From assembly GCA_030831085.1 (NCBI GenBank), contig JAURLT010000062.1:1-64000 (forward strand): a stretch of DNA of 64,000 nucleotides, given 5' to 3'. The translations under genes were made by a program, and so were the position numbers. The notes below the pieces were generated by a model, which was given only the letters and a program-made list of their open reading frames with translations, had not been told where the DNA came from and ran no database searches. Source of the stretch: Gammaproteobacteria bacterium (GTDB taxonomy: Bacteria > Pseudomonadota > Gammaproteobacteria > Steroidobacterales > Steroidobacteraceae). Shown here piece by piece: positions 42,992 to 52,678 of this stretch; positions within the stretch are counted from its first letter, which is position 1; every line of letters begins with the position of its first letter.

Positions 42992-44665
42992 TTATTCGAC
43001 CGCGCGATGCGGGCGCCTGGCCATGATCCGGTTCAGCAACTCAGGGGATTCGGCCAGCCGCGCTGGCTTCCAAAGCGACCAGAATCCGGTGCGATACGGG
43101 ACGACCATGAAGGGGACACCGACTCCGGCGGTCAGCGGATTCTCCCGGGAGTCCACCAGCACGAGTCCTTCCGGACTCTGCCGCGCGAACTCGGCCAACT
43201 CGCCGGCATCCCAGAGTTCCCGCAATGGACGCTCGAGCCTGCCGACATAGTGCAGTTGCCCATGATACTGCCCCCAATAAGCGATGCTGCGCCCCGCCTG
43301 CTGCAGGGCGGCCACTTCTGCTGCCATGCCGTCCACCGCATAGGCTCTACCGGCCGGAGTCACGGTGCCGGCTGCAGCAATAAGGGCCAGGGACACCATC
43401 ATCGCGGCCTGCAGGCGGGCCGCGCCCTCGAGCAGGGAGCGACGGAAAGGCAGCGCAGCCCAACCGATCACCGCCCACAGGGCGACGATCCAGGCAGGAT
43501 GGATCTCGGCAAACCAGTGCGCCCATTCCCCGAGCACCGTGCCTGCGGTTCCCATCGGCCAATAGTTCAAGGCGAGTTCGACGCTGGCCACCGCAGCCAG
43601 CAGCGCCGCCGGCATGACCACCAACAGGCGATCTCTCCGATAGCTCATGCGCTGGGAAGTCGCCAGGCCGCGAGCCACCAGCAGGGCCGGCGCCGGCAGC
43701 AGCGGCAAGAGATAATGCGGCTGCTTGCCGCTGACGGCGCAGAAAGCCAGAAACGCAGGCACCGCCCAGGCCAGGCAAAAGCGGGCCCCGCCGGGCATGC
43801 CGAGCGCTTCACGGGCAGCCCGCCAGGCTGGCGGCCAGATGAACCAGGGCAAACCCAGTGCGGGCAGCAAAGGCAAATACCACCACCAGGGTCGCTGATG
43901 GGCAAAGCTGGTGGCTACCCGATGCGCCGTCTGATCCCACAGCAGGTTGTGAGCGTAGGCCTCGCCGCCGACCCACACCGCAGGGACCACCCACAACATC
44001 GCCAGCAGCAACGCGCCGAGGCAGGCCCAGGCCAGAGCCCGGTACCAGTCCTTCGGCGCCGCCCGCACGGAGTCCCGCCACCAGGGTGCCGCCAGTGCCA
44101 CCGGCAGAACCGTGAGCAGAGCCACTGGCCCCTTGGCCAGCACGCCGAGCGCCAGCCCTGACGACACCCAGATCCAGGGCCGGACCGTGCCCCGCGCGGC
44201 GGCGGCATCGGCAAGTCCGTTGAGCGCTACCAGCACACAGCAGGTCAGCAACAGGTCGAACATCACCAGATTCTGGAAGGCCGCCCACCACAGGGCGCCT
44301 CCGACAATGATCGCTGCGAACCGGCCAACGCCATCGACCCCGGGCCACAGGCGGCCAGCCAGACGGTACACGAGCAGCAACGCCAGGCCGCTCAGGACCA
44401 CCGGAAGAATGCGCGTCCAGGCATCCCCAACGCCCACCGATTTCCAGCCAATGATCAGCAGCCAGAACAACAGTGGAGGCTTATGGGCGTAGGGTTCCCC
44501 GTTAAGATGCGGAACGAGCCAATGGCCCTCCCTAAACATCTCCCAGGCCACGGCCAGATAGCGGGTCTCGTCGATGGCGAGCGGCTGACGGAACCACACC
44601 GCGACGATGGCCACCACGGGCAGGACCAGCCAGGGCATGGCTGACCAAGGCAGGTCACGTCTCAT
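42992..44665 (-). CDS. ArnT/PMT-family integral-membrane glycosyltransferase
   Basis: 557 residues with about a dozen hydrophobic segments. The first periplasmic loop has FRQPLAIDETRYLAVAWEM, the acidic motif of the ArnT/PMT (GT-C) fold, followed by HKPPLLFWLLI. It transfers a lipid-phosphate-linked sugar to an acceptor such as lipid A or protein. No arn genes are nearby, so aminoarabinose is not implied. The gene ends soon after KPARLAESPELLNRI and lies between the cbpA and winged-helix genes. Confidence 0.88.
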   Translation of the reverse strand: MRRDLPWSAMPWLVLPVVAIVAVWFRQPLAIDETRYLAVAWEMFREGHWLVPHLNGEPYAHKPPLLFWLLIIGWKSVGVGDAWTRILPVVLSGLALLLVYRLAGRLWPGVDGVGRFAAIIVGGALWWAAFQNLVMFDLLLTCCVLVALNGLADAAAARGTVRPWIWVSSGLALGVLAKGPVALLTVLPVALAAPWWRDSVRAAPKDWYRALAWACLGALLLAMLWVVPAVWVGGEAYAHNLLWDQTAHRVATSFAHQRPWWWYLPLLPALGLPWFIWPPAWRAAREALGMPGGARFCLAWAVPAFLAFCAVSGKQPHYLLPLLPAPALLVARGLATSQRMSYRRDRLLVVMPAALLAAVASVELALNYWPMGTAGTVLGEWAHWFAEIHPAWIVALWAVIGWAALPFRRSLLEGAARLQAAMMVSLALIAAAGTVTPAGRAYAVDGMAAEVAALQQAGRSIAYWGQYHGQLHYVGRLERPLRELWDAGELAEFARQSPEGLVLVDSRENPLTAGVGVPFMVVPYRTGFWSLWKPARLAESPELLNRIMARRPHRAVE

Positions 44666-44731
44666 GAAGGGAGCCTTCTGCTATTGCGTCGTCCGTGGGA
44701 CGCCGCAGGGTCATGAAAGCAACCGCAACAA

Positions 44732-45091
44732 TCAGGGTTCGGCAAACTGAGAGAGGGCTTCCTCGCCCAGCAACATGCCGAGCAGCGCACCGATGCTCCG
44801 GTGGCGTTCAATGGGATGCCGCAGCGGTCGGTCCAGGGCCATGTGGTAGCGGTTGCGGCGACCATCGCGCTCGCGGGTCAATACGCCCGCGGACTCGAGG
44901 TCGGAGACGATCTTCTGCACGGCACGTTCGGTGATGCCGACCTGAGCCGCGACATCACGAAGGCGCGCCCCGGGATCGCTCGCCAGACAGACCAGTACGT
45001 GGGCATGGTTCGACAGGAAGGTCCACCGCCGGCCACTGCCGCCTGTCGACGCGTCGCGCTCGGGTATCGTCCTCATTCCGAAGGTTTCCAT
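44732..45091 (-). CDS. winged-helix (MarR-like) transcriptional regulator
   Basis: About 119 residues from ATG 45091; ATG 45133, 45112 and 45076 are alternatives. WTFLSNHAHVLVCLASDPGARLRDVAAQVGITERAVQKIVSDLESAGVLTRERDGRRNRY is split here as WTFLSNHAHVLVCL, RLRDVAAQVGITERAVQKI and GVLTRERDGRRNRY: helix, recognition helix and wing. The last 35 residues are a short helical tail. A -10-like TATGAT (minus strand 45113-45108) and the palindrome CGAACGTTCG (45119-45128) lie just upstream, fitting self-regulation. Divergent from htpX. Confidence 0.8.
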   Translation of the reverse strand: METFGMRTIPERDASTGGSGRRWTFLSNHAHVLVCLASDPGARLRDVAAQVGITERAVQKIVSDLESAGVLTRERDGRRNRYHMALDRPLRHPIERHRSIGALLGMLLGEEALSQFAEP

Positions 45092-45118
45092 GATCTGAAT
45101 CCGCAATATCATAACATG

Positions 45119-45128
45119 CGAACGTTCG
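45119..45128. promoter_or_regulatory. palindrome CGAACGTTCG in the regulator promoter
   Basis: A perfect 10-base palindrome located just upstream of the -10-like element of the winged-helix gene and about 30 bases from the htpX promoter. It may be the regulator's own operator. Confidence 0.4.
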
Positions 45129-45155
45129 TTCACGTGTTAACCTTCACGGGGACGT

Positions 45156-45184
45156 CTTGAAACCAACCTGGGTACACCCCACTC
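45156..45184 (+). promoter_or_regulatory. sigma-32 (heat-shock) promoter of htpX
   Basis: CTTGAAA at 45156-45162 and CCCCACTC at 45177-45184 with a 14-base spacer, close to the sigma-32 consensus CTTGAAA/CCCCAT. The start point would be about 40 bases before the htpX ATG. htpX is a heat-shock gene in Escherichia coli. Confidence 0.65.
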
Positions 45185-45232
45185 CAAGGCGACATACGGC
45201 GAGTACCAAGCACCAGAGGACGACTCACAGCC

Positions 45233-46105
45233 ATGAAACGCGTTTTGCTGTTCCTGATCACCAACTTTGCAATCCTGATTGTCGCCAGCATCACCCTCAG
45301 GCTGCTGGGCCTGGAACCGTGGCTGGATGGGCAAGGCATCAACTTCAATTCCCTGCTGGTGTTCGGCGCCATCCTCGGCTTTGGCGGCTCGTTTTTCTCG
45401 CTGGCCATCTCCAAGTGGTCGGCCAAGCGGATGATGGGCGTGCAGATCATCGAGCAACCACGCAACGAGACCGAGGCGTGGCTGGTGGCCACCGTCCAGC
45501 GGCAGGCCCGGGAAGCCGGTATCGCCATGCCCGAAGTGGGCTACTTCACCTCGCCGGAACCGAATGCTTTCGCCACCGGGCCGTCCCGCAACAATTCGCT
45601 GGTCGCCGTGTCCAGTGGCCTGTTGTCCCACATGTCCCGTGAAGAGGTGGAGGCCGTGCTGGGCCATGAGGTCAGCCACGTGGCCAACGGCGACATGGTC
45701 ACCCTCACCCTGATCCAGGGCGTGGTCAACACCTTCGTGTTCGTGCTTTCCCGCCTGATCGGCCAGCTGGTCGACCGGGTGGTGTTTCGTAACGAAAGAG
45801 GACATGGTCCCGGCTTCTGGATAACGACCATCGTCGCTGAGCTGGTGCTGGCCGTGCTGGCTTCCATCGTCGTGATGTGGTTCTCCCGGCAGCGTGAGTT
45901 CCGGGCGGACGCCGGCGGCGCCCACCTGGCAGGCAGGCAGAGCATGATCGGGGCCCTGGAGGCCCTGAAGCGCAACCAGCCGCACGGACTGCCGGACAAG
46001 ATGGCGGCCTTCGGCATCGCCGGTGGCCTGGGCCAGGGCTTGCGCAAGCTGTTCATGAGCCATCCACCGCTGGATGAGCGCATCGCCGCGCTGCGCAGCC
46101 AGTGA
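45233..46105 (+). CDS. htpX: membrane protease HtpX
   Basis: 290 residues. Two N-terminal membrane segments ([36 protein letters not shown]), the zinc motif HEVSH at 145-149 and the third ligand region [11 protein letters not shown]. It degrades damaged membrane proteins together with FtsH. The upstream region has a sigma-32-like promoter. The stop overlaps the next gene's GTG, so the photolyase-like gene is co-transcribed. Confidence 0.96.
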   Translation: MKRVLLFLITNFAILIVASITLRLLGLEPWLDGQGINFNSLLVFGAILGFGGSFFSLAISKWSAKRMMGVQIIEQPRNETEAWLVATVQRQAREAGIAMPEVGYFTSPEPNAFATGPSRNNSLVAVSSGLLSHMSREEVEAVLGHEVSHVANGDMVTLTLIQGVVNTFVFVLSRLIGQLVDRVVFRNERGHGPGFWITTIVAELVLAVLASIVVMWFSRQREFRADAGGAHLAGRQSMIGALEALKRNQPHGLPDKMAAFGIAGGLGQGLRKLFMSHPPLDERIAALRSQ

Positions 46106-47646
46106 CCCAACGCGCTCCGGGTCGGCTGTTCGTCGTCCTCGGCGACCAGCTGGACCCGGCCACGCCGGCCTTCGCCGACTTCGACCCTGCACGGGACGTC
46201 CTGTGGATGGCCGAGGTCGACGAGGAAGCCCGGCACGTGCCCTCCCACAGGGCGCGCATCGCGATTTTCCTCTCCGCCATGCGCCACTTCCGCGACGCGC
46301 AACGTTCGCTGGGACGCTCGCTGATCTATCGAAGCCTGGGCGCTGAATCAGAAACCAGCCTGGCAACGGCCCTCTCCAGAGATCTTGAGCGGACTCCTTA
46401 CGAGTCGGTCATTTGCGTTCAGCCTGGCGAATGGCGCGTCGAGCAGGCACTCAGGCAGGCCACCCTATCCGCAGGGCGGTCGCTGGAGATTCGCGAGGAC
46501 CCGCATTTCCTGTGCACGCCACGGGCTTTCGCGGATTGGGCCGAGGGTCGCAAGGAACTGCGCCTCGAATATTTCTACCGCATGATGCGGCGCGAGACCG
46601 GCCTGCTGATGGAAGGGGACACCCCTGCCGGCGGCGCCTGGAACTTCGACTCGGCCAACCGCGGCAGTTTCGGCAAGCAGGGCCCCGGCATGCTGCCGTC
46701 GCCCGCCAGTTTTCCACCCGATGAGCGCACCCGAGAGGTGCTGGAACTCGTCGAACAACGCTTTCCCGATCATCCAGGAGACCTGAGCCAATTCGACTGG
46801 CCAGTCAGCCGCACCCAGGCACTGGTCGCGCTGGAAGATTTCATCGCCAAGCGACTGACAAACTTCGGCCAGTATCAGGATGCGATGTGGACGGGCGAGC
46901 CATGGCTCTATCACTCCAGGATTTCCGCATCGCTGAACCTGCACCTGCTGCATCCGCGCGAGGTCTGCGAGGCCGCGGAGCGGGCCTGGCGCAGCGGCGA
47001 CGCGCCAATCGAGGCGGTGGAGGGCTTCATACGCCAGGTGCTGGGCTGGCGCGAGTACGTGCGGGGGCTGTACTGGCTGAGGATGCCCAGCTACCTCGAG
47101 GCGAACGCGCTGGACGCACGCGAGGCCTTGCCCGCTTTCTACTGGGACGGGGACACCCCCATGCGCTGCCTGGCTGACTCGATTGGCCAAACCCTCCGTC
47201 ATGGCTACGCACACCACATCCAGCGACTGATGGTGACCGGACTCTATGCGCTGCTCCTCGGGGTGGAACCGCGACAGGTACATGAGTGGTATCTGGCCGT
47301 CTACGTAGATGCCGTCGAATGGGTGGAGCTGCCCAACGTGCTCGGCATGGCTCTGTTCGCCGATGGCGGCGTGATGGCCTCAAAACCGTATGCCGCGACC
47401 GGCAAGTACATCGACCGGATGAGCAACTATTGCGGCCATTGCCGCTTCAAGCCTGATCAGTCCACGGGCCCCCAGGCTTGCCCCTTCACCACCCTTTACT
47501 GGGACTTCCTGGACCGCCACGAGGAGCGCTTCACCAACCATCCGCGCATGGCGCTGCAGGTCCGCAACCTGCGGCGTTTGTCATCCACCGTGCGGGAGTC
47601 CATCCGGGCCCGGGCGTCAGAACTTCGGCAAGGCTCCGTCGCCTAG
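46102..47646 (+). CDS. iron-sulfur bacterial cryptochrome/(6-4) photolyase (CryB/PhrB-like)
   Basis: 514 residues from GTG 46102 (GTGA overlap with htpX). The N-terminal [10 protein letters not shown] and [15 protein letters not shown], and [11 protein letters not shown] in the helical FAD domain, mark the FeS-BCP family. Four cysteines at 356, 444, 447 and 460 have the same spacing as the 4Fe-4S ligands of Agrobacterium PhrB (350, 438, 441, 454). Such proteins repair (6-4) photoproducts or act in light signalling. Followed by a second photolyase of the CPD class. Confidence 0.95.
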   Translation: MTQRAPGRLFVVLGDQLDPATPAFADFDPARDVLWMAEVDEEARHVPSHRARIAIFLSAMRHFRDAQRSLGRSLIYRSLGAESETSLATALSRDLERTPYESVICVQPGEWRVEQALRQATLSAGRSLEIREDPHFLCTPRAFADWAEGRKELRLEYFYRMMRRETGLLMEGDTPAGGAWNFDSANRGSFGKQGPGMLPSPASFPPDERTREVLELVEQRFPDHPGDLSQFDWPVSRTQALVALEDFIAKRLTNFGQYQDAMWTGEPWLYHSRISASLNLHLLHPREVCEAAERAWRSGDAPIEAVEGFIRQVLGWREYVRGLYWLRMPSYLEANALDAREALPAFYWDGDTPMRCLADSIGQTLRHGYAHHIQRLMVTGLYALLLGVEPRQVHEWYLAVYVDAVEWVELPNVLGMALFADGGVMASKPYAATGKYIDRMSNYCGHCRFKPDQSTGPQACPFTTLYWDFLDRHEERFTNHPRMALQVRNLRRLSSTVRESIRARASELRQGSVA

Positions 47647-47660
47647 GCCATCATTCGGCG

Positions 47661-49097
47661 ATGAAGACCGCCATTGTCTGGTTCCGACGGGACCTGCGCC
47701 TTACCGACAACCCCGCCCTCGAGGCCGCCTTAGAGCAATTCGAGCGCATAGTCGCCCTTTACGTCCACGCTCCGGAAGAGGAGGCGCCCTGGGCGCCAGG
47801 CGCTGCCAGTCGCTGGTGGCTGCATCACAGCCTCGCCGCTCTGTCCGGCAGCCTGGTGGCTCGCGGCGGACGGCTGCGTCTGGAGGTCGGCCAGAGTGGC
47901 GCGACCCTGCTGCGAGTCGCGCGCGAGGTGGGCGCCGACGCCGTATTCTGGAATCGCCTCTACGAGCCGGCCCTGATCGAGCGCGATACGTCCATCAAGC
48001 AGCTGCTGACCGAAGCGGGCCTCCATGCCGTTTCCTGTAACGGGGCCCTCCTGTTCGAGCCCTGGACCGTGAAGACCGGAGGCGGCGGCCCCTACAAGGT
48101 GTTCACCCCTTTCTGGAGATCTTGCCAGCGTGACCTGTCCTCACTGGCCGCACCGCGACCAGCTCCCGGGCGCCTGAACTGCGCCACCGACAGCGGTGGC
48201 ATTGAATTGGAAACGCTCGAGCTGCTGCCACGCATCCGCTGGGATGCCGGCATGGCGCGCCACTGGCAGCCCGGTGAGTGTGGGGCACTGGAGCGGCTGG
48301 ACGAGTTCGTGGAATCCGCCGTGCTTCGCTACGACGAAGACCGCAACCGGCCGGACCGGCCAGGCAGTTCGCGTCTCTCTCCCCACCTCCATTTCGGTGA
48401 GCTGTCGCCGCGCCAGGCGCTGGCGGCCGCCTCGCGCCCGGACCTGGCAGGCTCTGCCGGGGCCGATTCCTTCATCCGGGAACTGGGCTGGCGGGAGTTC
48501 GCCCATCACCTGCTGTATCACTTCCCGCACACGACCGATGCGCCGCTGGATGGGCGCTTCACCGGCCTGGAGTGGCAGGAGGACGCTGCAGCGCTGGCTG
48601 CGTGGCAGCGTGGGTGCACGGGTTTCCCCATCGTCGACGCGGGCATGCGCGAGTTGTGGGAAACCGGCTGGATGCACAACCGGGTCAGGATGATCGTGGC
48701 GTCCCTGCTCACCAAGAACCTGTTCATGCGCTGGCAGGAAGGTGCCCGCTGGTTCTGGGACACTCTGGTGGATGCCGACCTCGCCGCCAACACGCTGGGC
48801 TGGCAATGGACGGCAGGCTGCGGCGCTGACGCTGCGCCCTACTACCGGGTGTTCAACCCGGTGCTGCAGGCGGAAAAGTTCGACCCCGAGCGACAATACC
48901 TGCGGCGCTGGCTGCCAGAGCTGGCCGCGCTGCCCGACAAGTGGATCGCCCGTCCCTGGGAGGCACCGAGTGAGGTACTGGAAAAAGCGGGGGTGACCTT
49001 GGGGAACCAGTACCCGTTGCCAGTGGTCGACCCTCGTGGAAGTCGCGACCAGGCCCTGCGGCGCTTCGAGCGCCTCAAGTCGATGTCGAGGCCCTGA
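47661..49097 (+). CDS. phrB: CPD photolyase (class I)
   Basis: 478 residues. The antenna domain begins IVWFRRDLRLTDNPAL. The FAD domain has RLSPHLHFGELSPR, ELGWREFAHHLLYH, TGFPIVDAGMRELWETGWMHNRVRM and DADLAANTLGWQWTAG, all typical of class I photolyase. It uses blue light to split cyclobutane pyrimidine dimers. It starts 14 bases after the CryB-like gene. Belongs to the photoprotection cluster. Confidence 0.96.
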   Translation: MKTAIVWFRRDLRLTDNPALEAALEQFERIVALYVHAPEEEAPWAPGAASRWWLHHSLAALSGSLVARGGRLRLEVGQSGATLLRVAREVGADAVFWNRLYEPALIERDTSIKQLLTEAGLHAVSCNGALLFEPWTVKTGGGGPYKVFTPFWRSCQRDLSSLAAPRPAPGRLNCATDSGGIELETLELLPRIRWDAGMARHWQPGECGALERLDEFVESAVLRYDEDRNRPDRPGSSRLSPHLHFGELSPRQALAAASRPDLAGSAGADSFIRELGWREFAHHLLYHFPHTTDAPLDGRFTGLEWQEDAAALAAWQRGCTGFPIVDAGMRELWETGWMHNRVRMIVASLLTKNLFMRWQEGARWFWDTLVDADLAANTLGWQWTAGCGADAAPYYRVFNPVLQAEKFDPERQYLRRWLPELAALPDKWIARPWEAPSEVLEKAGVTLGNQYPLPVVDPRGSRDQALRRFERLKSMSRP

Positions 49098-49124
49098 ATC
49101 CATCAGCACTCAGAGCACGAAACC

Positions 49125-49670
49125 ATGCCCATGCGCGTCCGTGATGTCTGCCTTTCGCTCTGCCTGCTGCTGGCCCTGCCGGTAGCCCGGGCCGACCTGC
49201 CCTCGCCGCTGCGCGCGGAGACCACATCCCTCCAGCAGGTCGGCCAGGGTCGATTGACCTGGTTTGGTTTCGGCGTCTACCGCGCCAGCCTGTGGTCCGC
49301 CGACGGCAAGGTGCCCATGGCCAACCCGGGCAATCCGCTGGCCCTGTCCCTCTGGTACGAGCGAGCATTCAGTCGTGACCAGTTGATCGACATCACCCGC
49401 AACGAATGGGAACGCCTGGCGCTGGCTCCTGCGGAAACCCGGGAGACGTGGGCGCGGCAACTGGGGGCCATCTGGAGTGATGTGGGCAAGGGCGACAACC
49501 TGACCGCACTGGTGATTCCCGGCAGCGAGACCCGCTTCTACGACGGCCGTCGCTTGCTGGGTCGGATTACCGACCCCGGCTTCGGACCGGCCTATGTCGC
49601 CATCTGGCTGGACGAAAGAAGTGCGGTTGCCGATCTTCGTAAGGCATTGATTGGGAAAGGTTCCCGCTGA
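49125..49670 (+). CDS. exported chalcone-isomerase-like protein
   Basis: 181 residues with a signal peptide (VCLSLCLLLALPVARA). The rest matches the chalcone-isomerase-like family common in proteobacteria: GQGRLTWFGFGVYRASLWS, LALSLWYERAF, DQLIDITRNEWERL and the terminal GPAYVAIWLDERS. Catalysis is not shown for most bacterial members; a fatty-acid or lipid role is suspected. It is found in light-induced clusters with photolyase and CFA-like genes, as here. Confidence 0.85.
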   Translation: MPMRVRDVCLSLCLLLALPVARADLPSPLRAETTSLQQVGQGRLTWFGFGVYRASLWSADGKVPMANPGNPLALSLWYERAFSRDQLIDITRNEWERLALAPAETRETWARQLGAIWSDVGKGDNLTALVIPGSETRFYDGRRLLGRITDPGFGPAYVAIWLDERSAVADLRKALIGKGSR

Positions 49671-49717
49671 CGTCTCGTCTGGTTTACACTGTCTCCCGTC
49701 AGTCGGGATAGATCGAA

Positions 49718-50680
49718 TTGAGTCACTCTTCCTCCAAGGCGGCCACGCCAGGATCACGGTTCCTGCATAACCTGGTTCGCTGGGTCGCTGCCGACCATGC
49801 CAGCCTGCCCGTACCGAACCGCCCGGAAGCGATCGACTGGTCGCGAATCATACCGTTCGTGCTGATGCACCTCGCCTGCCTCGGTGTCATCTGGGTCGGG
49901 GTGAGCCCGGTGGCGCTTGCCAGCGCGGCTTTCCTGTACGTCATCAGGATGTTCGCCATCACGGGGTTCTATCACCGCTACTTTTCCCACCGAAGCTTTC
50001 GGACCTCGCGCCTGCTGCAATTCCTGTTCGGGGTACTGGGAGCCAGCTCCGTCCAGCGGGGCCCGCTGTGGTGGGCGGCCCACCACCGGCATCACCACGC
50101 CTACTCGGACCGGCCTGAGGATCCGCACTCTCCCGGCCAGCAGGGCTTCCTGATGAGCCACATGGGCTGGTTCCTGACCCGGGGTGGTTTCCGCCCGGAC
50201 ATGACCCGGGTTCGTGACCTGGAGCGCTACCCGGAACTGCGCTGGCTGGATCGCTACGACATCGCGATCCCCGTGCTGCTGGCGCTGGGGCTGTTCGCGC
50301 TGGGTGGCTGGCTGGAGCGCGCCTACCCGGCGCTTGGCACCAGCGCCGCGCAGATGCTCGTGTGGGGGTTCTTCATCTCCACCGTGGTGCTCTACCACGC
50401 CACCTATACGATCAACTCGCTGTGCCACGTGTTCGGAAGCCGGCGTTACAACACGGGTGACGACAGCCGTAACAATCCCTGGTTGGCCCTGATCACACTC
50501 GGCGAGGGCTGGCACAACAATCACCACCACTATCCCAGCTCGGTACGTCAGGGCTTCTACTGGTGGGAGGTCGACATCACCTGGTATCTGTTGAAGGCCA
50601 TGTCCTGGTTTGGCCTGGTCTGGGATCTCAAGCCGATCCCGGCCAGCGTACGCGAGGACCGCACGGATCACCCGGGATGA
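49718..50680 (+). CDS. acyl-CoA/acyl-lipid delta-9 type desaturase
   Basis: 320 residues; the start is a TTG at 49718, with a weak GGGA upstream, because no ATG occurs before the first membrane segment. The three histidine boxes are HRYFSH, HHRHHH and HNNHHH, with four membrane segments. It inserts a cis double bond into acyl chains using oxygen. It opens a five-gene overlapping operon and may provide the unsaturated acyl chains used by the flavoprotein and methyltransferase that follow. Confidence 0.93.
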   Translation: MSHSSSKAATPGSRFLHNLVRWVAADHASLPVPNRPEAIDWSRIIPFVLMHLACLGVIWVGVSPVALASAAFLYVIRMFAITGFYHRYFSHRSFRTSRLLQFLFGVLGASSVQRGPLWWAAHHRHHHAYSDRPEDPHSPGQQGFLMSHMGWFLTRGGFRPDMTRVRDLERYPELRWLDRYDIAIPVLLALGLFALGGWLERAYPALGTSAAQMLVWGFFISTVVLYHATYTINSLCHVFGSRRYNTGDDSRNNPWLALITLGEGWHNNHHHYPSSVRQGFYWWEVDITWYLLKAMSWFGLVWDLKPIPASVREDRTDHPG

Positions 50681-51942
50681 AACTGGCCGTCATCGGCTCG
50701 GGCATCGCGGGCCTGACGGTCGCAGCAGGACTGGCTGAGCGCAGGCAGCAAGGCGTGGAGTTCCAGGTCTTCGAGGCAGAGGAACGACTCGGCGGACACA
50801 CCCACACTGTCGACGTCGAGGAAGACGGGCGCACACTGGCTGTCGATACCGGCTTCATCGTATTCAACGACTGGACCTACCCAAATTTCATGGCGCTGCT
50901 CGAGCGCATCGGCGTGCCGTGGCAGCCGTCCAACATGAGCTTCAGCCTGCAGTGCGAGCTCAGCGGGCTCGAGTACAACGGCACCTCGGCCAACAGCCTG
51001 TTCGCGCAGCGCCGCAACCTGATCAATCCCCGCTTCCTGGCCATGATCCTCGAGATCCTGCGCTTCAACCGTGAGGCTCCCCGCTGGCTCAGGGACTCGA
51101 GGGAGGACCTGAGCCTGCGCGACTGGCTGGCATCCCGGCGTTTCCGCGGACGCTTCGTCGATCACTACATCCTGCCCATGGGCCGGGCCATCTGGTCCGC
51201 CGGCGCAGAACAACTGCTTGGATTTCCCGCCCGGTTCTTCATCGAGTTCTTTCATCGGCATGGCTTTCTCTCGGTCAACGATCGTCCGGTCTGGCAGGTG
51301 GTCAGGGGCGGCTCCCGGGAATACATCCGGAAACTGGTACAGCCCTTCGCAGGGGACATCCACCTCGCCACTCCGGTTGTCGGCGTCAGGCGCACACCGT
51401 CCGGGGTCACGCTCACGCTCGGTGGTGGGAATTCGCTGGACTTCGACGCCGTGGTGTTCGCCTGTCATGCCGACCAGGCACTCGCCCTCCTCGAGGATGC
51501 CGACGCCACCGAAACCGAGATCCTGGGTGCCTTCCCCTACACCACCAACCAGGCGATCCTGCACACCGACGAGCGGGTGCTGCCGCGCGCCCCGCTGGCG
51601 CGGGCGGCCTGGAACTACCACCTGCGCCGGGAGGACCCCGAAGGCGTTGCCGTCACCTACGACATGAACGTGCTGCAGAGCCTCGATGCCCGACGCCGCT
51701 ACCTGGTTTCGCTCAACCTGGAGGACCGGATCGATCCACGGCTCATCCTTGGTCGTTACCAGTACAGCCATCCTGTCTACACCCCCGCAGGCGTCGCCGC
51801 CCAGGCCCGCCACGCAGAAATCAGCGGCCAGCGGCGCAGTTACCATTGCGGCGCTCACTGGCGTTACGGTTTTCATGAAGATGGCGTCGTGAGCGGACTG
51901 GCAGTGCTGACCCAACTGGATGAGGCCCTCGGCCATGGATAG
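50677..51942 (+). CDS. FAD amine-oxidase-like flavoprotein (UfaD-like)
   Basis: 421 residues; ATG 50677 overlaps the desaturase stop. The N terminus has the dinucleotide motif VIGSGIAGLTVAAGLA and GGHTHTVD; later motifs are DTGFIVFND, AIWSAGAEQLLGFPARFF and YHCGAHWRYGFHEDGV. This is the family whose member in Rhodobacter sphaeroides desaturates a methylated acyl chain on the way to furan fatty acids. The operon order FAD protein, DUF1365, CFA-like is conserved in many light- or singlet-oxygen-induced clusters. Confidence 0.9.
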   Translation: MKLAVIGSGIAGLTVAAGLAERRQQGVEFQVFEAEERLGGHTHTVDVEEDGRTLAVDTGFIVFNDWTYPNFMALLERIGVPWQPSNMSFSLQCELSGLEYNGTSANSLFAQRRNLINPRFLAMILEILRFNREAPRWLRDSREDLSLRDWLASRRFRGRFVDHYILPMGRAIWSAGAEQLLGFPARFFIEFFHRHGFLSVNDRPVWQVVRGGSREYIRKLVQPFAGDIHLATPVVGVRRTPSGVTLTLGGGNSLDFDAVVFACHADQALALLEDADATETEILGAFPYTTNQAILHTDERVLPRAPLARAAWNYHLRREDPEGVAVTYDMNVLQSLDARRRYLVSLNLEDRIDPRLILGRYQYSHPVYTPAGVAAQARHAEISGQRRSYHCGAHWRYGFHEDGVVSGLAVLTQLDEALGHG

Positions 51943-52678
51943 TGCCCTGTACGTGGGCACGGTGCGGCACCGCAGGCGCCTGCCCAGCGGGCATGCCTTC
52001 AGCTACCGGCTGTTCATGCTGTATATCGACCTCGCGGAACTGCCAGAGCTGTTCGACCGCGTACCCTGCTTCTCGGCGCGGCGCCCCGCACTGGCCTGGT
52101 TCCGGCGAGCAGATTACCTTGGGCCGGCCGACCAATCGCTCGACGAGGCCGTGCGTGCCCGGGTGGAGGCCAGCACCGGTGAGCGCCCCAGCGGACCGAT
52201 CCGGCTGCTGACCCACCTGCGCTACTTCGGCTACTGCATGAACCCGGTGAGCTTTTACTACTGTTTCGACGCCGACGGGGAGACGCTCCGCTGGATCGTT
52301 GCCGAGATCAACAACACGCCGTGGGACGAGCGCCATGCCTACGTGCTGGCGGTCGATGCGGCCGAGGCCGCCGGTCGTGGCTGGTCCTGGCGCTTCCGCA
52401 AGGCCTTCCACGTTTCACCCTTCATGCCCATGGACATGGATTACGACTGGCGTTTTGACCTGCCCGGCAACTCTCTCCATGTCCATATGGACAGCACCCG
52501 GGAAGGCCAGCGCAGCTTCGACGCCACGCTCAGCCTCGAGCGCCGGGCGCTGACGGCAGGCAGCCTGAATCGGGCGCTCTTCAGCTTCCCCTTGCTCACG
52601 CTGAAGGTCGCCACCATGATCTACTGGCAAGCCCTGAGGCTTTGGGTCAAACGCATGCCTTTCTACGCCCACCCATGA
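51935..52678 (+). CDS. DUF1365 family protein
   Basis: 247 residues from ATG 51935, overlapping the flavoprotein gene by 8 bases. Family marks: ALYVGTVRHRRRLPSGHAFSYRLFMLYIDL is present in pieces (GTVRHRRRLP, HAFSYRLFMLYIDL), then LLTHLRYFGYCMNPVSFYYCFD and KAFHVSPFMPMDMDYDW. The biochemical role is unknown; it always travels with CFA-like methyltransferases and FAD proteins in lipid-modification operons. Sits between these two here. Confidence 0.92.
   Translation: MDSALYVGTVRHRRRLPSGHAFSYRLFMLYIDLAELPELFDRVPCFSARRPALAWFRRADYLGPADQSLDEAVRARVEASTGERPSGPIRLLTHLRYFGYCMNPVSFYYCFDADGETLRWIVAEINNTPWDERHAYVLAVDAAEAAGRGWSWRFRKAFHVSPFMPMDMDYDWRFDLPGNSLHVHMDSTREGQRSFDATLSLERRALTAGSLNRALFSFPLLTLKVATMIYWQALRLWVKRMPFYAHP

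Noticed and set aside
44732-45133. The winged-helix regulator as the source of the AAACAG operator binding
   Set aside because: It is not TetR-type, lies 18 kb or more from the operators, and has a different palindrome in its own promoter.
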